From assembly GCA_021775855.1 (NCBI GenBank), contig JAJFGZ010000005.1, positions 1-64,000 of the forward strand: a stretch of 64,000 nt of DNA, read 5' to 3'. Source of the stretch: Hyphomicrobiales bacterium. GTDB taxonomy: Bacteria > Pseudomonadota > Alphaproteobacteria > Rhizobiales > NORP267. Made by a program: the position numbers and the translations under genes. The notes beneath the pieces are model-generated. The model ran no database searches, was not told the origin of the DNA, and saw only the letters and a list, made by a program, of their open reading frames with translations. Positions 36,238 through 44,330 of the stretch are shown here, piece after piece (the first letter of the stretch is position 1; the number at the start of each line of letters is the position of its first letter).

Positions 36238-36281
36238 TAAAATGTGTGAGGGGAGACGCCAAGGTGCCTACCCCACACATT
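36238..36281 (-). terminator. Probable terminator after Asp-rich gene C
   Basis: A stem of AATGTGTGGGG pairing with CCCC-CACATT (one bulge) and a loop of about 17 nt is followed by TTTTAA on the minus strand, 20 bp after the gene C stop. Confidence 0.6.
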
Positions 36282-36300
36282 CGAAGAGAACCGCCAGATT

Positions 36301-36573
36301 CTAGTCGGAATCAGCGCCATTATAAGGATCTGAATCGGCTGGATCTGAATACCGGCGGCGGTTGCGGCGGCCGGTGCGGCCATCACGAATATCGGAATCA
36401 TCGTAGCGATCGTTATCATAGGGATCACCGGGGTCGCCGTCTTTGGCAGCTGCTGTCGTAGGTTCCAAAGTTACGCCTGCTATGGTGATGAAAGCACCCG
36501 CAGAACCCAGTTTTAGCAGACGCCGTCGATCCAGATCGCGGACCGTCTCGATATCGTTCTTTTTCAGTTTCAT
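36301..36573 (-). CDS. Asp-rich Tat-signal small protein, paralogue C
   Basis: This 90-aa, shortest block-containing copy has the leader with DLDRRRLLKLGSAGAF, an AAA cleavage site, one acidic block (DPYDNDRYDDSDIRDG), a short basic link (RRNRRR) and the tail YSDPADSDPYNGADSD. It looks like paralogue A with one repeat unit missing. Its 5' leader AGGAAACCGG before the ATG is the same as in gene A, pointing to recent duplication. Predicted periplasmic, function unknown. Confidence 0.82.
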   Translation of the reverse strand: MKLKKNDIETVRDLDRRRLLKLGSAGAFITIAGVTLEPTTAAAKDGDPGDPYDNDRYDDSDIRDGRTGRRNRRRYSDPADSDPYNGADSD

Positions 36574-36654
36574 CCGGTTTCCTTCCCTTGAAATTGTGCT
36601 TGGTATTTCGGTAATTCACTTTCCAGACTGCGAATTGGCCGTTCCAATTTAGAT

Positions 36655-36683
36655 TCTATAACAATCAGGACACTGATTGGCAA
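36655..36683 (-). promoter_or_regulatory. Promoter of Asp-rich gene C with an internal dyad
   Basis: TTGCCA (36683-36678) and TATAGA (36660-36655) are separated by 17 nt. The spacer contains most of the dyad CAATCAG-N4-CTGATTG (36662-36679), which could be an operator or a weak terminator of gene D. Confidence 0.55.
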
Positions 36684-36701
36684 AACATATCCGGGAACAG
36701 T

Positions 36702-37055
36702 TTAGTCGTTATCCGACCCATTATAGGGATCTGAATCGGAGGGATCCGAACGGCGTCGGGACGTTCCGTCCCGGATATCGGAATCATCATAATTATCGTT
36801 GTCATAGGGATCGTTGGAGTCTGTATCCTTCAAACTCTGAGGTTGATTTCGCCCAGTGCGGCCATCGCGGATATCGGAATCATCGTAGGAATCGTTATCG
36901 TACGGATCGCCCGGATCGCCATCCTTGGCAGCTGCCTTTTTCGGAAACAGGCTCGTGCCGGCAATGGAGACAAAGGCGCCGACGGAGCCTAATTTCAATA
37001 ACCGCCTTCGATCCAGGTCGCGGACAGTTTGGATATCGTCTTTTTTTAGTTTCAT
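36702..37055 (-). CDS. Asp-rich Tat-signal small protein, paralogue D
   Basis: This 117-aa copy is the closest to A: the leader DLDRRRLLKLGSVGAFVSIAG is identical, and it has two acidic blocks (DPYDNDSYDDSDIRDG and DPYDNDNYDDSDIRDG) with a near-identical linker. It lacks most of the Arg run (only RRR) and ends SDPSDSDPYNGSDND. ATG 37055 follows AGGGGAAGAATA. Predicted to be exported folded by the Tat system. Confidence 0.82.
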   Translation of the reverse strand: MKLKKDDIQTVRDLDRRRLLKLGSVGAFVSIAGTSLFPKKAAAKDGDPGDPYDNDSYDDSDIRDGRTGRNQPQSLKDTDSNDPYDNDNYDDSDIRDGTSRRRSDPSDSDPYNGSDND

Positions 37056-37105
37056 TATTCTTCCCCTTAAACCCTGCCCAGGGTGTCCGCATATTCAGTG
37101 AGCGG

Positions 37106-37134
37106 ACTGTATGGCACATGCCCAGGATTGGCAA
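37106..37134 (-). promoter_or_regulatory. Promoter of Asp-rich gene D
   Basis: TTGCCA (37134-37129) and TACAGT (37111-37106) with a 17-nt spacer, about 50 nt upstream of the start. Confidence 0.5.
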
Positions 37135-37257
37135 TCAAAGAGAATGCTTTCTCCCCGGCATAACACCTTCAGGAAAAAAGATTTTCCGCTTGCCGCTCTG
37201 CTGAATTCGTTCAAAGGTTCCCGGTAAACAATTTTAATCTCACCTGCTGTAGCTTCA

Positions 37258-38145
37258 ATGACTGATGTTGTCTCCATAGCGGCCGATCGTGGCCGGGGCG
37301 TATTGTACGGCGCCCTGGCCGGAATCGCACTCAGCCTTGGCGGGCTGATCGTTCGCCTGATGAGCGGCGAGACCAGCGGCTGGCAAATGCTGACCTGGCG
37401 AAGCCTGGCGTTTGCTGCGCTGATGTTCGCGATCGCCTTGTTCCGAACCAGGTCACTGCGCCAGATTGTCCGCAATATTGTCGACGCCGGATGGCTTGGC
37501 GTTGGCGTCGCGTTGGCGGTTGGGCTCGGACAGATCGCCTATCTGATGGGCCTGATCCACACCAGTGTTGCCAATGTGACCTTCCTGCTTGGCTCCGCGC
37601 CGGTCGTCGTCGCCTTTGCCGGGTGGCTGGTTCTTGGCGAGCGTCTCTCAGGCAGGGGAATCGTGACACTTGTCGCCGCAATGTCCGGTGTTGCGATCAT
37701 GTTTTCCGGCGGGATCAGCGGCAGCGATGTGCTCGGCGTGGCTTACGCCGCAGGTGCGCTGGCTGCCTACGCATCCATGGTGCTCCTGCTCCGAAAAGCC
37801 GGGCCGGTCGATACCTTCGCTGTGACAGGCGTTGGTGGGCTGCTGTCGGCGATCATTTCGACATGGATTGCGGGAGGCGATTTGGCCATCGTTCCCGCAG
37901 ACGCTGCGCTCAGTGTCGTTTCCGGGGTATTCCAGGTTGGTGCCGGGTTTGCCCTCATTGCCCTTGCGGCACGCTACGTGAAGGCCGCCGAGGTGACGCT
38001 GCTTGTTCTGCTGGAGACCATTCTAGGCCCCCTGCTGGTCTGGATTTTCATTGGCGAGACACCCGCGCCGGTTACGCTCGTCGGCGGTGCGATCGTAATT
38101 CTCAGCGTGGCGGCGTTTGCGATTTTTGCGCGGGAAAAGAGCTAA
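37258..38145 (+). CDS. DMT/EamA-family transporter
   Basis: This 295-aa inner-membrane protein has about ten TMs in two EamA repeats, typical of drug/metabolite exporters. It is divergent from Asp-rich gene D and convergent with gene E, so it splits the family. The substrate is unknown; a link to the Asp-rich proteins is possible only from location. Confidence 0.87.
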   Translation: MTDVVSIAADRGRGVLYGALAGIALSLGGLIVRLMSGETSGWQMLTWRSLAFAALMFAIALFRTRSLRQIVRNIVDAGWLGVGVALAVGLGQIAYLMGLIHTSVANVTFLLGSAPVVVAFAGWLVLGERLSGRGIVTLVAAMSGVAIMFSGGISGSDVLGVAYAAGALAAYASMVLLLRKAGPVDTFAVTGVGGLLSAIISTWIAGGDLAIVPADAALSVVSGVFQVGAGFALIALAARYVKAAEVTLLVLLETILGPLLVWIFIGETPAPVTLVGGAIVILSVAAFAIFAREKS

Positions 38146-38149
38146 GCAA

Positions 38150-38401
38150 CTAGTAGCCGCCATCATCCTCGGTACTGATATCGGCCGGATCCTTGGGCGG
38201 CGGTACGCCGTCCTGCAGGTCTTTGTCATCAGCAGTATTCTGGTCCACCGAACTATGATTGCCGCTATGTTTGGCCAGCGCTGTCTGCGACCATTGGCTG
38301 ACGGTTGTAATCGCTACAAGGGCGCTCACGGACCCAAGCTTCAATAGCCGTCGGCGATCCGGGTCCCGGACTGTTTCGATATCCTGTCTATCCAGTTTCA
38401 C
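38150..38401 (-). CDS. Divergent fifth member of the Asp-rich Tat-signal family, paralogue E
   Basis: This 83-aa protein shares the leader (VKLDRQDIETVRDPDRRRLLKLGS, twin-arginine at residues 16-18) but not the mature repeats: the mature part is KHSGNHSSVDQNTADDKDLQDG followed by a Pro/Asp-rich tail ending EDDGGY. The start is GTG at 38401, six nt after GGAG. Conservation limited to the leader suggests the signal or N-terminal segment is the shared functional element, or that this copy has decayed. Confidence 0.7.
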   Translation of the reverse strand: MKLDRQDIETVRDPDRRRLLKLGSVSALVAITTVSQWSQTALAKHSGNHSSVDQNTADDKDLQDGVPPPKDPADISTEDDGGY

Positions 38402-38457
38402 TTGAGGCTCCACAATTCCGACCGATCTTCACCCGTTCGGTCAACGGCAAGGGCTAT

Positions 38458-38486
38458 AAAATACCATCCCGGTCAGACGTGAACAA
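38458..38486 (-). promoter_or_regulatory. Promoter of Asp-rich family gene E
   Basis: TTGTTC (38486-38481) and TATTTT (38463-38458) with a 17-nt spacer. Confidence 0.45.
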
Positions 38487-38504
38487 GGCAGCGAGACATC
38501 ACGA

Positions 38505-39335
38505 TCACATGATCAGGCCGCCGCCGGCGAGCAGGACCTGGCCGGATATGTAATTGGCCTCCGGCGTGCACATCAGGTAGACGGCGCCTGCTGCCTCTTC
38601 CGGGGTGCCGCCGCGCCCGAGCGGTATCATCTGCTCCATCGCCTTGATCATTTCGGGTTGGATACCCATTCCGATCTCCCGGTTGCCGATTTTCGCAATC
38701 GCGTCACCGGTACCCAATTCCTGGGTCATGCGGGTGCGGATGAAGCCGAACGCGACGCAATTGACGTTGACATTGTAACGCCCCCATTCCTTGGCGAGCG
38801 TCCGGGTCATGCCCACCAGCGCCGATTTCCCGGCAGAATACCCCATCTGCCCGGCATTGCCGTAGAGGCCGGATACCGACGAAATATTGACCACCTTGCG
38901 GTACCTGATTTCACCATTCCCCATTTCGGCCTTGGCTGCGGGGCGGATAAAGTCGGCGGCCGCGCGCAGGATGCGGAATGGCGCGACTGTGTGGACGGCG
39001 AGCATAGCCTCGAACTGCTCGTCTGACATTTTCTGGATAACGCTGTCCCAGACGTACCCGGCATTATTGACAATAATGTCGACGCCACCAAAATTGTCGA
39101 CCGCAGCGTCGACAAATCGTTTGCCGAAATCGGGCGTGGTAACGTCGCCGACGCAGGCAACCGCCTTGCTGCCCAGGGCGCCGATTGCGTTGACGGTCTC
39201 GCCCGCAACATCGTCGTCGAGATCGTTGACCACGATAAATGCGCCTTCAGACGCCAGTTTCTCGGCAATCGCCCGGCCGATCCCCCGGCCCGATCCGGTA
39301 ACCAGGGCAACCCGCCCCTCGAGATTTCCGCTCAT
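38505..39335 (-). CDS. SDR-family oxidoreductase
   Basis: This 276-aa NAD(P)-dependent dehydrogenase has the cofactor motif TGSGRGIGRAIA near residue 13, NNAGYVWDS, and the catalytic Ser and Y-SAGK (MGYSAGKSALVGMTRTLAKE). It is probably a hydroxyacyl or 3-oxoacyl-CoA dehydrogenase. It is the last gene of the 13-gene catabolic operon, 26 bp after the CoA-transferase. ATG 39335 follows GGAG by 9 nt, preferred over the start at 39356. Confidence 0.9.
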   Translation of the reverse strand: MSGNLEGRVALVTGSGRGIGRAIAEKLASEGAFIVVNDLDDDVAGETVNAIGALGSKAVACVGDVTTPDFGKRFVDAAVDNFGGVDIIVNNAGYVWDSVIQKMSDEQFEAMLAVHTVAPFRILRAAADFIRPAAKAEMGNGEIRYRKVVNISSVSGLYGNAGQMGYSAGKSALVGMTRTLAKEWGRYNVNVNCVAFGFIRTRMTQELGTGDAIAKIGNREIGMGIQPEMIKAMEQMIPLGRGGTPEEAAGAVYLMCTPEANYISGQVLLAGGGLIM

Positions 39336-39361
39336 TGAAATTTCTCCGTTCTGCATAACCG

Positions 39362-40561
39362 CTATTGGGACGAGAAAATTATTCCATCGCCCGCGAGAGA
39401 TTTAATTTCTGCGTCCGAGAGGCCCGCTTCGCCAAGGATCGCTTTCGTGTGTTCGCCGTAGCGCGGGGCAAAATCCAGATCAGTCTTGGCGCCTTTCGTG
39501 TCCACTGCCATCGGTGGCATGCTTATCAACTTACCGTCCGGGGCAGTGGTCGTGGTCAGCCGGGATTTGACGGCAGGTTCTTCGCGTACCATAGGGACGG
39601 TGTTGATAACGGCGTTTGGGACGCTGGCTGCTGAGAAATCGCGTTGCAAATCAGCGGTCTCGAATTGCGCGGTGATCGCGCCAATATCGGCATAGATGGC
39701 TTCGCAATCCTCGTAGCGCCCGGCATTGCTGGCGCGCGCCGGGTTTGCCAGTGACCTAAATTTCTCAACCTCGACCATGCGCTGCCATTGGCGGTCGGAC
39801 CCCATGGCCACGTAGATAAAACCATCCCTGGTGGGGTAGACGTTGGAGGGGATGAATTTGCGGTGGGCGTTGCCCCAGCGGGTCATTTCTTCGATGCCCG
39901 CACCAAAATCGATCAGCGGCAGGGTGGTGATCAGCCACGAGGAGGCTGCCTGTAGCATGGAAACATCGATCCTTTTCCCGGTACCGGTCTCGGCGCGTTC
40001 GGCGAGCGCCAGACAAACCTGAGCGAACACCTCATCGCCGGCTTTCAGATCGATGATCGGGATGCCCGACAGCATCGGCGGGCCATCTGGATCGCCGGTG
40101 GTTTCCATGAACCCGGCCATGGCCTGGATGCCCGGATCGTAGCCCGGCGTATCCGGGTATTCGGGCCCGAGCGCTGAAATCCCGGCCCAAATCAGTTCGG
40201 GGCGGATCGCGGACAGGGTTTCGTAGTCGATCCCAAACGCCTGGTAGCGTCCGGGCAAGGTATTACAGCAGAATACGTCCACATCCATTTCGCGGATCAT
40301 ACGGTGCAACACGTCGCGCCCGGCCTGTTCCTTAAGATTGAGGGCGATCGCTTCTTTGCCCACATTCGGCGCGATGAAATAGGAGTGGCGGTCTTCGTCC
40401 GCGATATCCGATCCGATATAACGGTTCGGATCGCCGGGGGGACCTTTGCCGGTCGGCGTTGCCTCGATCCGGATCACGCGCCATCCGAGCTGTGCAAAAC
40501 GCAAGGTCGCATAGGGCATCGACAAGGCCTGCTCGAGCGACAGGATTGTGCGCTTTTTCAT
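39362..40561 (-). CDS. Class III CoA-transferase (CaiB/BaiF family)
   Basis: This 399-aa enzyme moves CoA between carboxylates without ATP. The catalytic aspartate is in [16 protein letters not shown], and the N-terminal Rossmann-like part ([23 protein letters not shown]) is typical. In the operon it probably activates the substrate taken up by the TRAP importer, or passes CoA to a ring-opened product. Confidence 0.9.
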   Translation of the reverse strand: MKKRTILSLEQALSMPYATLRFAQLGWRVIRIEATPTGKGPPGDPNRYIGSDIADEDRHSYFIAPNVGKEAIALNLKEQAGRDVLHRMIREMDVDVFCCNTLPGRYQAFGIDYETLSAIRPELIWAGISALGPEYPDTPGYDPGIQAMAGFMETTGDPDGPPMLSGIPIIDLKAGDEVFAQVCLALAERAETGTGKRIDVSMLQAASSWLITTLPLIDFGAGIEEMTRWGNAHRKFIPSNVYPTRDGFIYVAMGSDRQWQRMVEVEKFRSLANPARASNAGRYEDCEAIYADIGAITAQFETADLQRDFSAASVPNAVINTVPMVREEPAVKSRLTTTTAPDGKLISMPPMAVDTKGAKTDLDFAPRYGEHTKAILGEAGLSDAEIKSLAGDGIIFSSQ

Positions 40562-40645
40562 GGGACTAAGTTGGCCACAAACTGAAAACGGAACCGGGCT
40601 GCGTGCAAATTCGACCTAACCTCGATGGGGAGCGGTGGACGTGAT

Positions 40646-42964
40646 CTATTCCGCGTCATTTTTGTTGCTTCTCTCCCAGATCGCGCGGGCTACTTTTTCA
40701 GGGTTCAAGGGCGGGTGATCGATGCGCACACCGGTCGCGTTATAGAGCGCGTTGCCGAGCGCGGGCGCGATCACGATGGTCGGCAATTCTGCGATGCCCT
40801 TGGCGCCCGCCGGGCCTTCGTGATCGTCGGTTTCGATAAAAGCCATGTCGATGGGTGGCATTTCAGGCGCGGTCACTACGTGGTAATCGCGGAATGCCGG
40901 GTTTTGCACGATCCCCTTTTCGATTTTCAGGTCCTCGTGCAAACCGTAGCCGATGCCCATGGCGATGCCGCCCTCGATCTGGCCTTCCAGGCCGTTGAGG
41001 TTGATGATCTTGCCTACATCCTGGACCGACCAGATTTTCTCGATTTCGATCTCACCGGTATGGGTGTCGACGATAATCTCCGCCACATGGGCGGCGTGGG
41101 AATAGGCCGCCGACATGTCACCCATATGGTTCTCGTCTTCGGGTTCGGTGGGGGGTTCGTAATAGTCCGTTGCCATGACAAGCTTGGCGTCCTCGCCTGC
41201 AAAATGCATCTGGCGGAGCAACCGGCCTGTCTCAATGACCACTTCACCATTGTCCGCCTGGACCACGTGTCCGCCCCGGAGATCGAGTTGATCGGCAGTG
41301 ACGTTGGATTGTTTTTCCGCTGCTGCCAGGATCTGGTTACGGGCGTCGAGCGCTGCGCGTTTTGCAGAATTCCCGGCAATGTAGGTCGTCCGGCTGGCAT
41401 GGACGCCCACGTCCCATGGCCCGAGCGCGGTGTCGTTGTTGATGACCGTGATATCGCGCAGCGGCACGCCGAGTTCCTGGGCCACGATCTGGGCGATCAC
41501 CGTGTCGCTGCCCTGGCCGATATCCGAGGCCCCGGTCATCACCGTGACCCGGGCATAATCGTCCATGGTGAGGATCGTACCGCAACCATCGGACTTGTGG
41601 ATTTTAGCGCCACCCGCATTGTGCAGCGAGGTCGCGATGCCAATACCACGCTTGTAGCGCTCGCCATTGTCCCATTGGGCGCTGTAGGCGTTCCACTTTT
41701 TGAGAAAGTCTGATTTCTCAGCAGAAATCTTGATGCAACCGACAAGATCGATGCAGCCAAGGTTGGAGCCTTGCGGGGTCATCGAATGCGGTTGGTTGGC
41801 GTTACGCAAGCGGATTTCAAGTGGGTCAAGACCCGCCACTTCGGCCATCTTGTCCACGTGGGTTTCCAGCATCCAGGTCGCCTGCACGTTGCCGTAGCCA
41901 CGGAACGATCCGGCATAGGGGTTGTTGGTATAAACCGCGCGCGCCGAGTAGCGGATATGCGGCACCACGTAATGAGACGAACAGGTGCGCATGGTGACGT
42001 ACGGCGTCGTTGCGCCCCACGAAGTATAGCCGCCATTGTTCAACAACGTCGAGATATCCCGGAAGGTGAAAATGCCGTCGCTGGTCATCCCGGCACGGAT
42101 CCTGAATTCCACCGGCTGGCGGGTGGGGGACGCAATAAATTCTTCCTCCCGGCTGAATTCCAACTTGACTGGGCGGCCGGTCTTGCGTGCCAGCAATACG
42201 CAGATCGGTTCGTACGGGTAGACGTCCAGCTTGGAGCCGAACGCGCCGCCGACAGGTGGCTGGATGATGCGCAAATCGCCGGGGTGAATGCCGAGAGCCG
42301 GGGCAAGATCCATCTTCATGATGTAGGGATACTGGCTCTGGGAATAGAGCGTCACTTTGCCATCGACTGAAATGTCCGCGAGGCAGCAACTGACCCCCAT
42401 ATTGCAATGGGTGACGTAATGGACGTTGTATTTGCCTTCGACAATATGGTCGGACGCCTTTTCGCCCTCTGCGATATCACCAGCGCTGAAATCCTGCGCC
42501 ATGGCGATATTGTCGGGGCGGTCCACTTCGATCACCGGAGCGCCGGGTTTGAGCGCGTCCTCGCAAGTAAAGACAGGCGGGAGGTCTTCATATTCGACCT
42601 CAATCAGGCGAAGCGCCGCGTCGCAAATCTCTTCCGTTTCGGCGGCGACTGCGGCCAGTTCGTCGCGGATGCAGCGCACCTTGTCCTTCTTCAAAGGCGG
42701 GTTATCCTTGATAACCCCAATCTTGCCGTCAGGGGCATCAACCCCTGTGATCACGGCAACTACACCCGGCAGGGCTTCGGCCTTAGAGGTGTCGATTTTA
42801 AGTATCTTGGCATGGACCCGGTCGGTGCGGAAAATCTTGGCGCGCAGCATGCGCGGCAGCACCATGTCGTTGATATAGCGGGTCCGGCCGGTGACTTTTT
42901 CCGGTGCGTCGAGCTTTGCGACCCGGGCGCCGATGATATCTTCCCTGTCGATAGTCTTGTTCAT
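40646..42964 (-). CDS. Molybdenum hydroxylase large (molybdopterin) subunit
   Basis: This 772-aa subunit of the xanthine dehydrogenase/4-hydroxybenzoyl-CoA reductase family binds the Mo-cytosine-dinucleotide cofactor. It has the N-terminal hammerhead domain (ARVAKLDAPEKVTGRTRYINDM), the PPVGGAFGSKLD motif, YAGSFRGYGNVQA and a C-terminal AKGIAELPTIVIAPALGNA with the candidate catalytic glutamate. The Cox-type CSFR motif is absent, so it is not a CO dehydrogenase. The ATG at 42964 overlaps the 2Fe-2S gene stop. No maturation factor (XdhC/CoxF) is adjacent. Confidence 0.92.
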   Translation of the reverse strand: MNKTIDREDIIGARVAKLDAPEKVTGRTRYINDMVLPRMLRAKIFRTDRVHAKILKIDTSKAEALPGVVAVITGVDAPDGKIGVIKDNPPLKKDKVRCIRDELAAVAAETEEICDAALRLIEVEYEDLPPVFTCEDALKPGAPVIEVDRPDNIAMAQDFSAGDIAEGEKASDHIVEGKYNVHYVTHCNMGVSCCLADISVDGKVTLYSQSQYPYIMKMDLAPALGIHPGDLRIIQPPVGGAFGSKLDVYPYEPICVLLARKTGRPVKLEFSREEEFIASPTRQPVEFRIRAGMTSDGIFTFRDISTLLNNGGYTSWGATTPYVTMRTCSSHYVVPHIRYSARAVYTNNPYAGSFRGYGNVQATWMLETHVDKMAEVAGLDPLEIRLRNANQPHSMTPQGSNLGCIDLVGCIKISAEKSDFLKKWNAYSAQWDNGERYKRGIGIATSLHNAGGAKIHKSDGCGTILTMDDYARVTVMTGASDIGQGSDTVIAQIVAQELGVPLRDITVINNDTALGPWDVGVHASRTTYIAGNSAKRAALDARNQILAAAEKQSNVTADQLDLRGGHVVQADNGEVVIETGRLLRQMHFAGEDAKLVMATDYYEPPTEPEDENHMGDMSAAYSHAAHVAEIIVDTHTGEIEIEKIWSVQDVGKIINLNGLEGQIEGGIAMGIGYGLHEDLKIEKGIVQNPAFRDYHVVTAPEMPPIDMAFIETDDHEGPAGAKGIAELPTIVIAPALGNALYNATGVRIDHPPLNPEKVARAIWERSNKNDAE

Positions 42965-43434
42965 GATGTTTCCCCACTGGCAGCAACGATGGCGTCGACA
43001 ATCTTGTGGTATCCGGTGCAACGGCAGACATTACCTTCGAGCCCGCGCAGCACGTGGTCGCGGGTAAGTTTTTTGCCGGGTGCCAGCAGGAATTTTGCCT
43101 GCATCACCATGCCGGGCGTGCAAAATCCGCACTGGACCGCGCCTGCTTCGACAAAAGCGTCCTGCAGAAGGTCCATTCCATTCCCGGTCCACAAGCCTTC
43201 GACGGTTTCTACATCACGCCCGTCAAGGTCTACGCCCGGCGTCAGGCACGAATTGCGCGAAACGCCGTCTAAAAGGATCGTGCAGGCTCCGCATTCACCC
43301 TCGCCGCAGGCGAGTTTGGCCGACGTCAGATCAAAATCCCGGTTCATCACCTGCAGGGCAGACGCAGAAACGGGGACCGCCGCAGCGACCGGGCGGCCAT
43401 TCAGGGTGAAAGCAATGTCAACTTTGTGCGGCAT
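42961..43434 (-). CDS. Molybdenum hydroxylase 2Fe-2S subunit
   Basis: This 157-aa subunit has the plant-type ferredoxin motif CGEGECGACTILLDG and the helical second cluster CGFCTPGMVMQA with CRCTGYHKIV, typical of xanthine dehydrogenase-family small subunits. The open frame extends further upstream into the FAD gene, but ATG 43434 gives the family N-terminus. It overlaps its neighbours by 17 and 4 nt. Confidence 0.92.
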   Translation of the reverse strand: MPHKVDIAFTLNGRPVAAAVPVSASALQVMNRDFDLTSAKLACGEGECGACTILLDGVSRNSCLTPGVDLDGRDVETVEGLWTGNGMDLLQDAFVEAGAVQCGFCTPGMVMQAKFLLAPGKKLTRDHVLRGLEGNVCRCTGYHKIVDAIVAASGETS

Positions 43435-44308
43435 CGTGCAAAGCCTCCTGCAAGTAGGTGCGTGCCAGGTGCTGGCGGTACCAGGCCGACCCGCGCACAT
43501 CGTCGATCGGGGATATTTCGTCGGCAAGGGTGTCCAGCGCCGCCGCCTTGAGATCATCCGTTAGCCGTTGGCCTTCGAGCAACTTTTCAGTCTTGCGCGC
43601 GCGGACAGGGGTTGGCCCGACGGCGCCAAGGGCTATGCGCACGTTGGTCAATTTGCCACCGGCGAGGCGGGCGCTAAACCCGAGAGACACAATGGCGATT
43701 TCCAGCGCCGGGCGTGGGCCGCTCTTGAAAAAGCGGGCGATTGGATTCGTGCCCGGGTGCTCGAAGGATATGGCTGTGATCAATTCGTCAACGGCGAGGA
43801 CAGATTGTCCGGGAGCCGAAAAAAAAGCGTCCGCCGGAACGTCCCGGGTCGAGATTTTCTTGCCGTCCCATTTCGACAATTCAATTTTCGCGTCGAGGCA
43901 TAGAAGTGGCACAACCGCATCGGCGGCGGGCGAGGCGTTAGCGACATTGCCGCCGATGGTGGCGGCGTTGCGGATTTGCGGGCTGGCAAATTTGTTGGCG
44001 GCTTCACACAACGCCGGGGCGATATCGCCCAGGTCGCCATTGTCGAGGATATCGCTCATGGTCACGCGGGCGCCAAGGCGGATTCGGTCCCTCCCGATCT
44101 CGATACGCGCCAACTCCTCGATATTTGAAATATTGATCAGACGCGGGCCGAAGGTCTTGTGCGCCTCGTCCTTCTGCACCCACAGATCGGTCCCGCCCGC
44201 AACGACCGTCCCGTCGCCAATTGCGAGCGCCTTGCACGCTTCGTCTATGCTCGTCGCGTTGACAAAGGCCTCGAACGCAGTCGGTATCTGGTTTTGCGGC
44301 AACGCCAT
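43418..44308 (-). CDS. Molybdenum hydroxylase FAD subunit
   Basis: This 296-aa medium subunit has the FAD segments VVAGGTDLWVQ and ATIGGNVANASPAADAVVPLL. It passes electrons from the 2Fe-2S subunit to an acceptor. It is the first of three overlapping genes (FAD, 2Fe-2S, Mo), 22 bp after the mutase gene. Confidence 0.92.
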   Translation of the reverse strand: MALPQNQIPTAFEAFVNATSIDEACKALAIGDGTVVAGGTDLWVQKDEAHKTFGPRLINISNIEELARIEIGRDRIRLGARVTMSDILDNGDLGDIAPALCEAANKFASPQIRNAATIGGNVANASPAADAVVPLLCLDAKIELSKWDGKKISTRDVPADAFFSAPGQSVLAVDELITAISFEHPGTNPIARFFKSGPRPALEIAIVSLGFSARLAGGKLTNVRIALGAVGPTPVRARKTEKLLEGQRLTDDLKAAALDTLADEISPIDDVRGSAWYRQHLARTYLQEALHDAAQS

Positions 44309-44330
44309 TCCGTTTACTCCCTGGGTCCGG

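Noticed and set aside
35182-37055. Repeated DNA considered as a CRISPR-like or satellite array
   Set aside because: The repeats are in-frame protein-coding blocks within separate genes, of unequal spacing, with no short regular spacers and no cas genes.
35182-38401. Graspetide or lanthipeptide cluster
   Set aside because: No ATP-grasp, lanthipeptide synthetase, radical SAM or peptidase-transporter gene is near; only a JmjC oxygenase and a DMT transporter, so a RiPP assignment is not supported.
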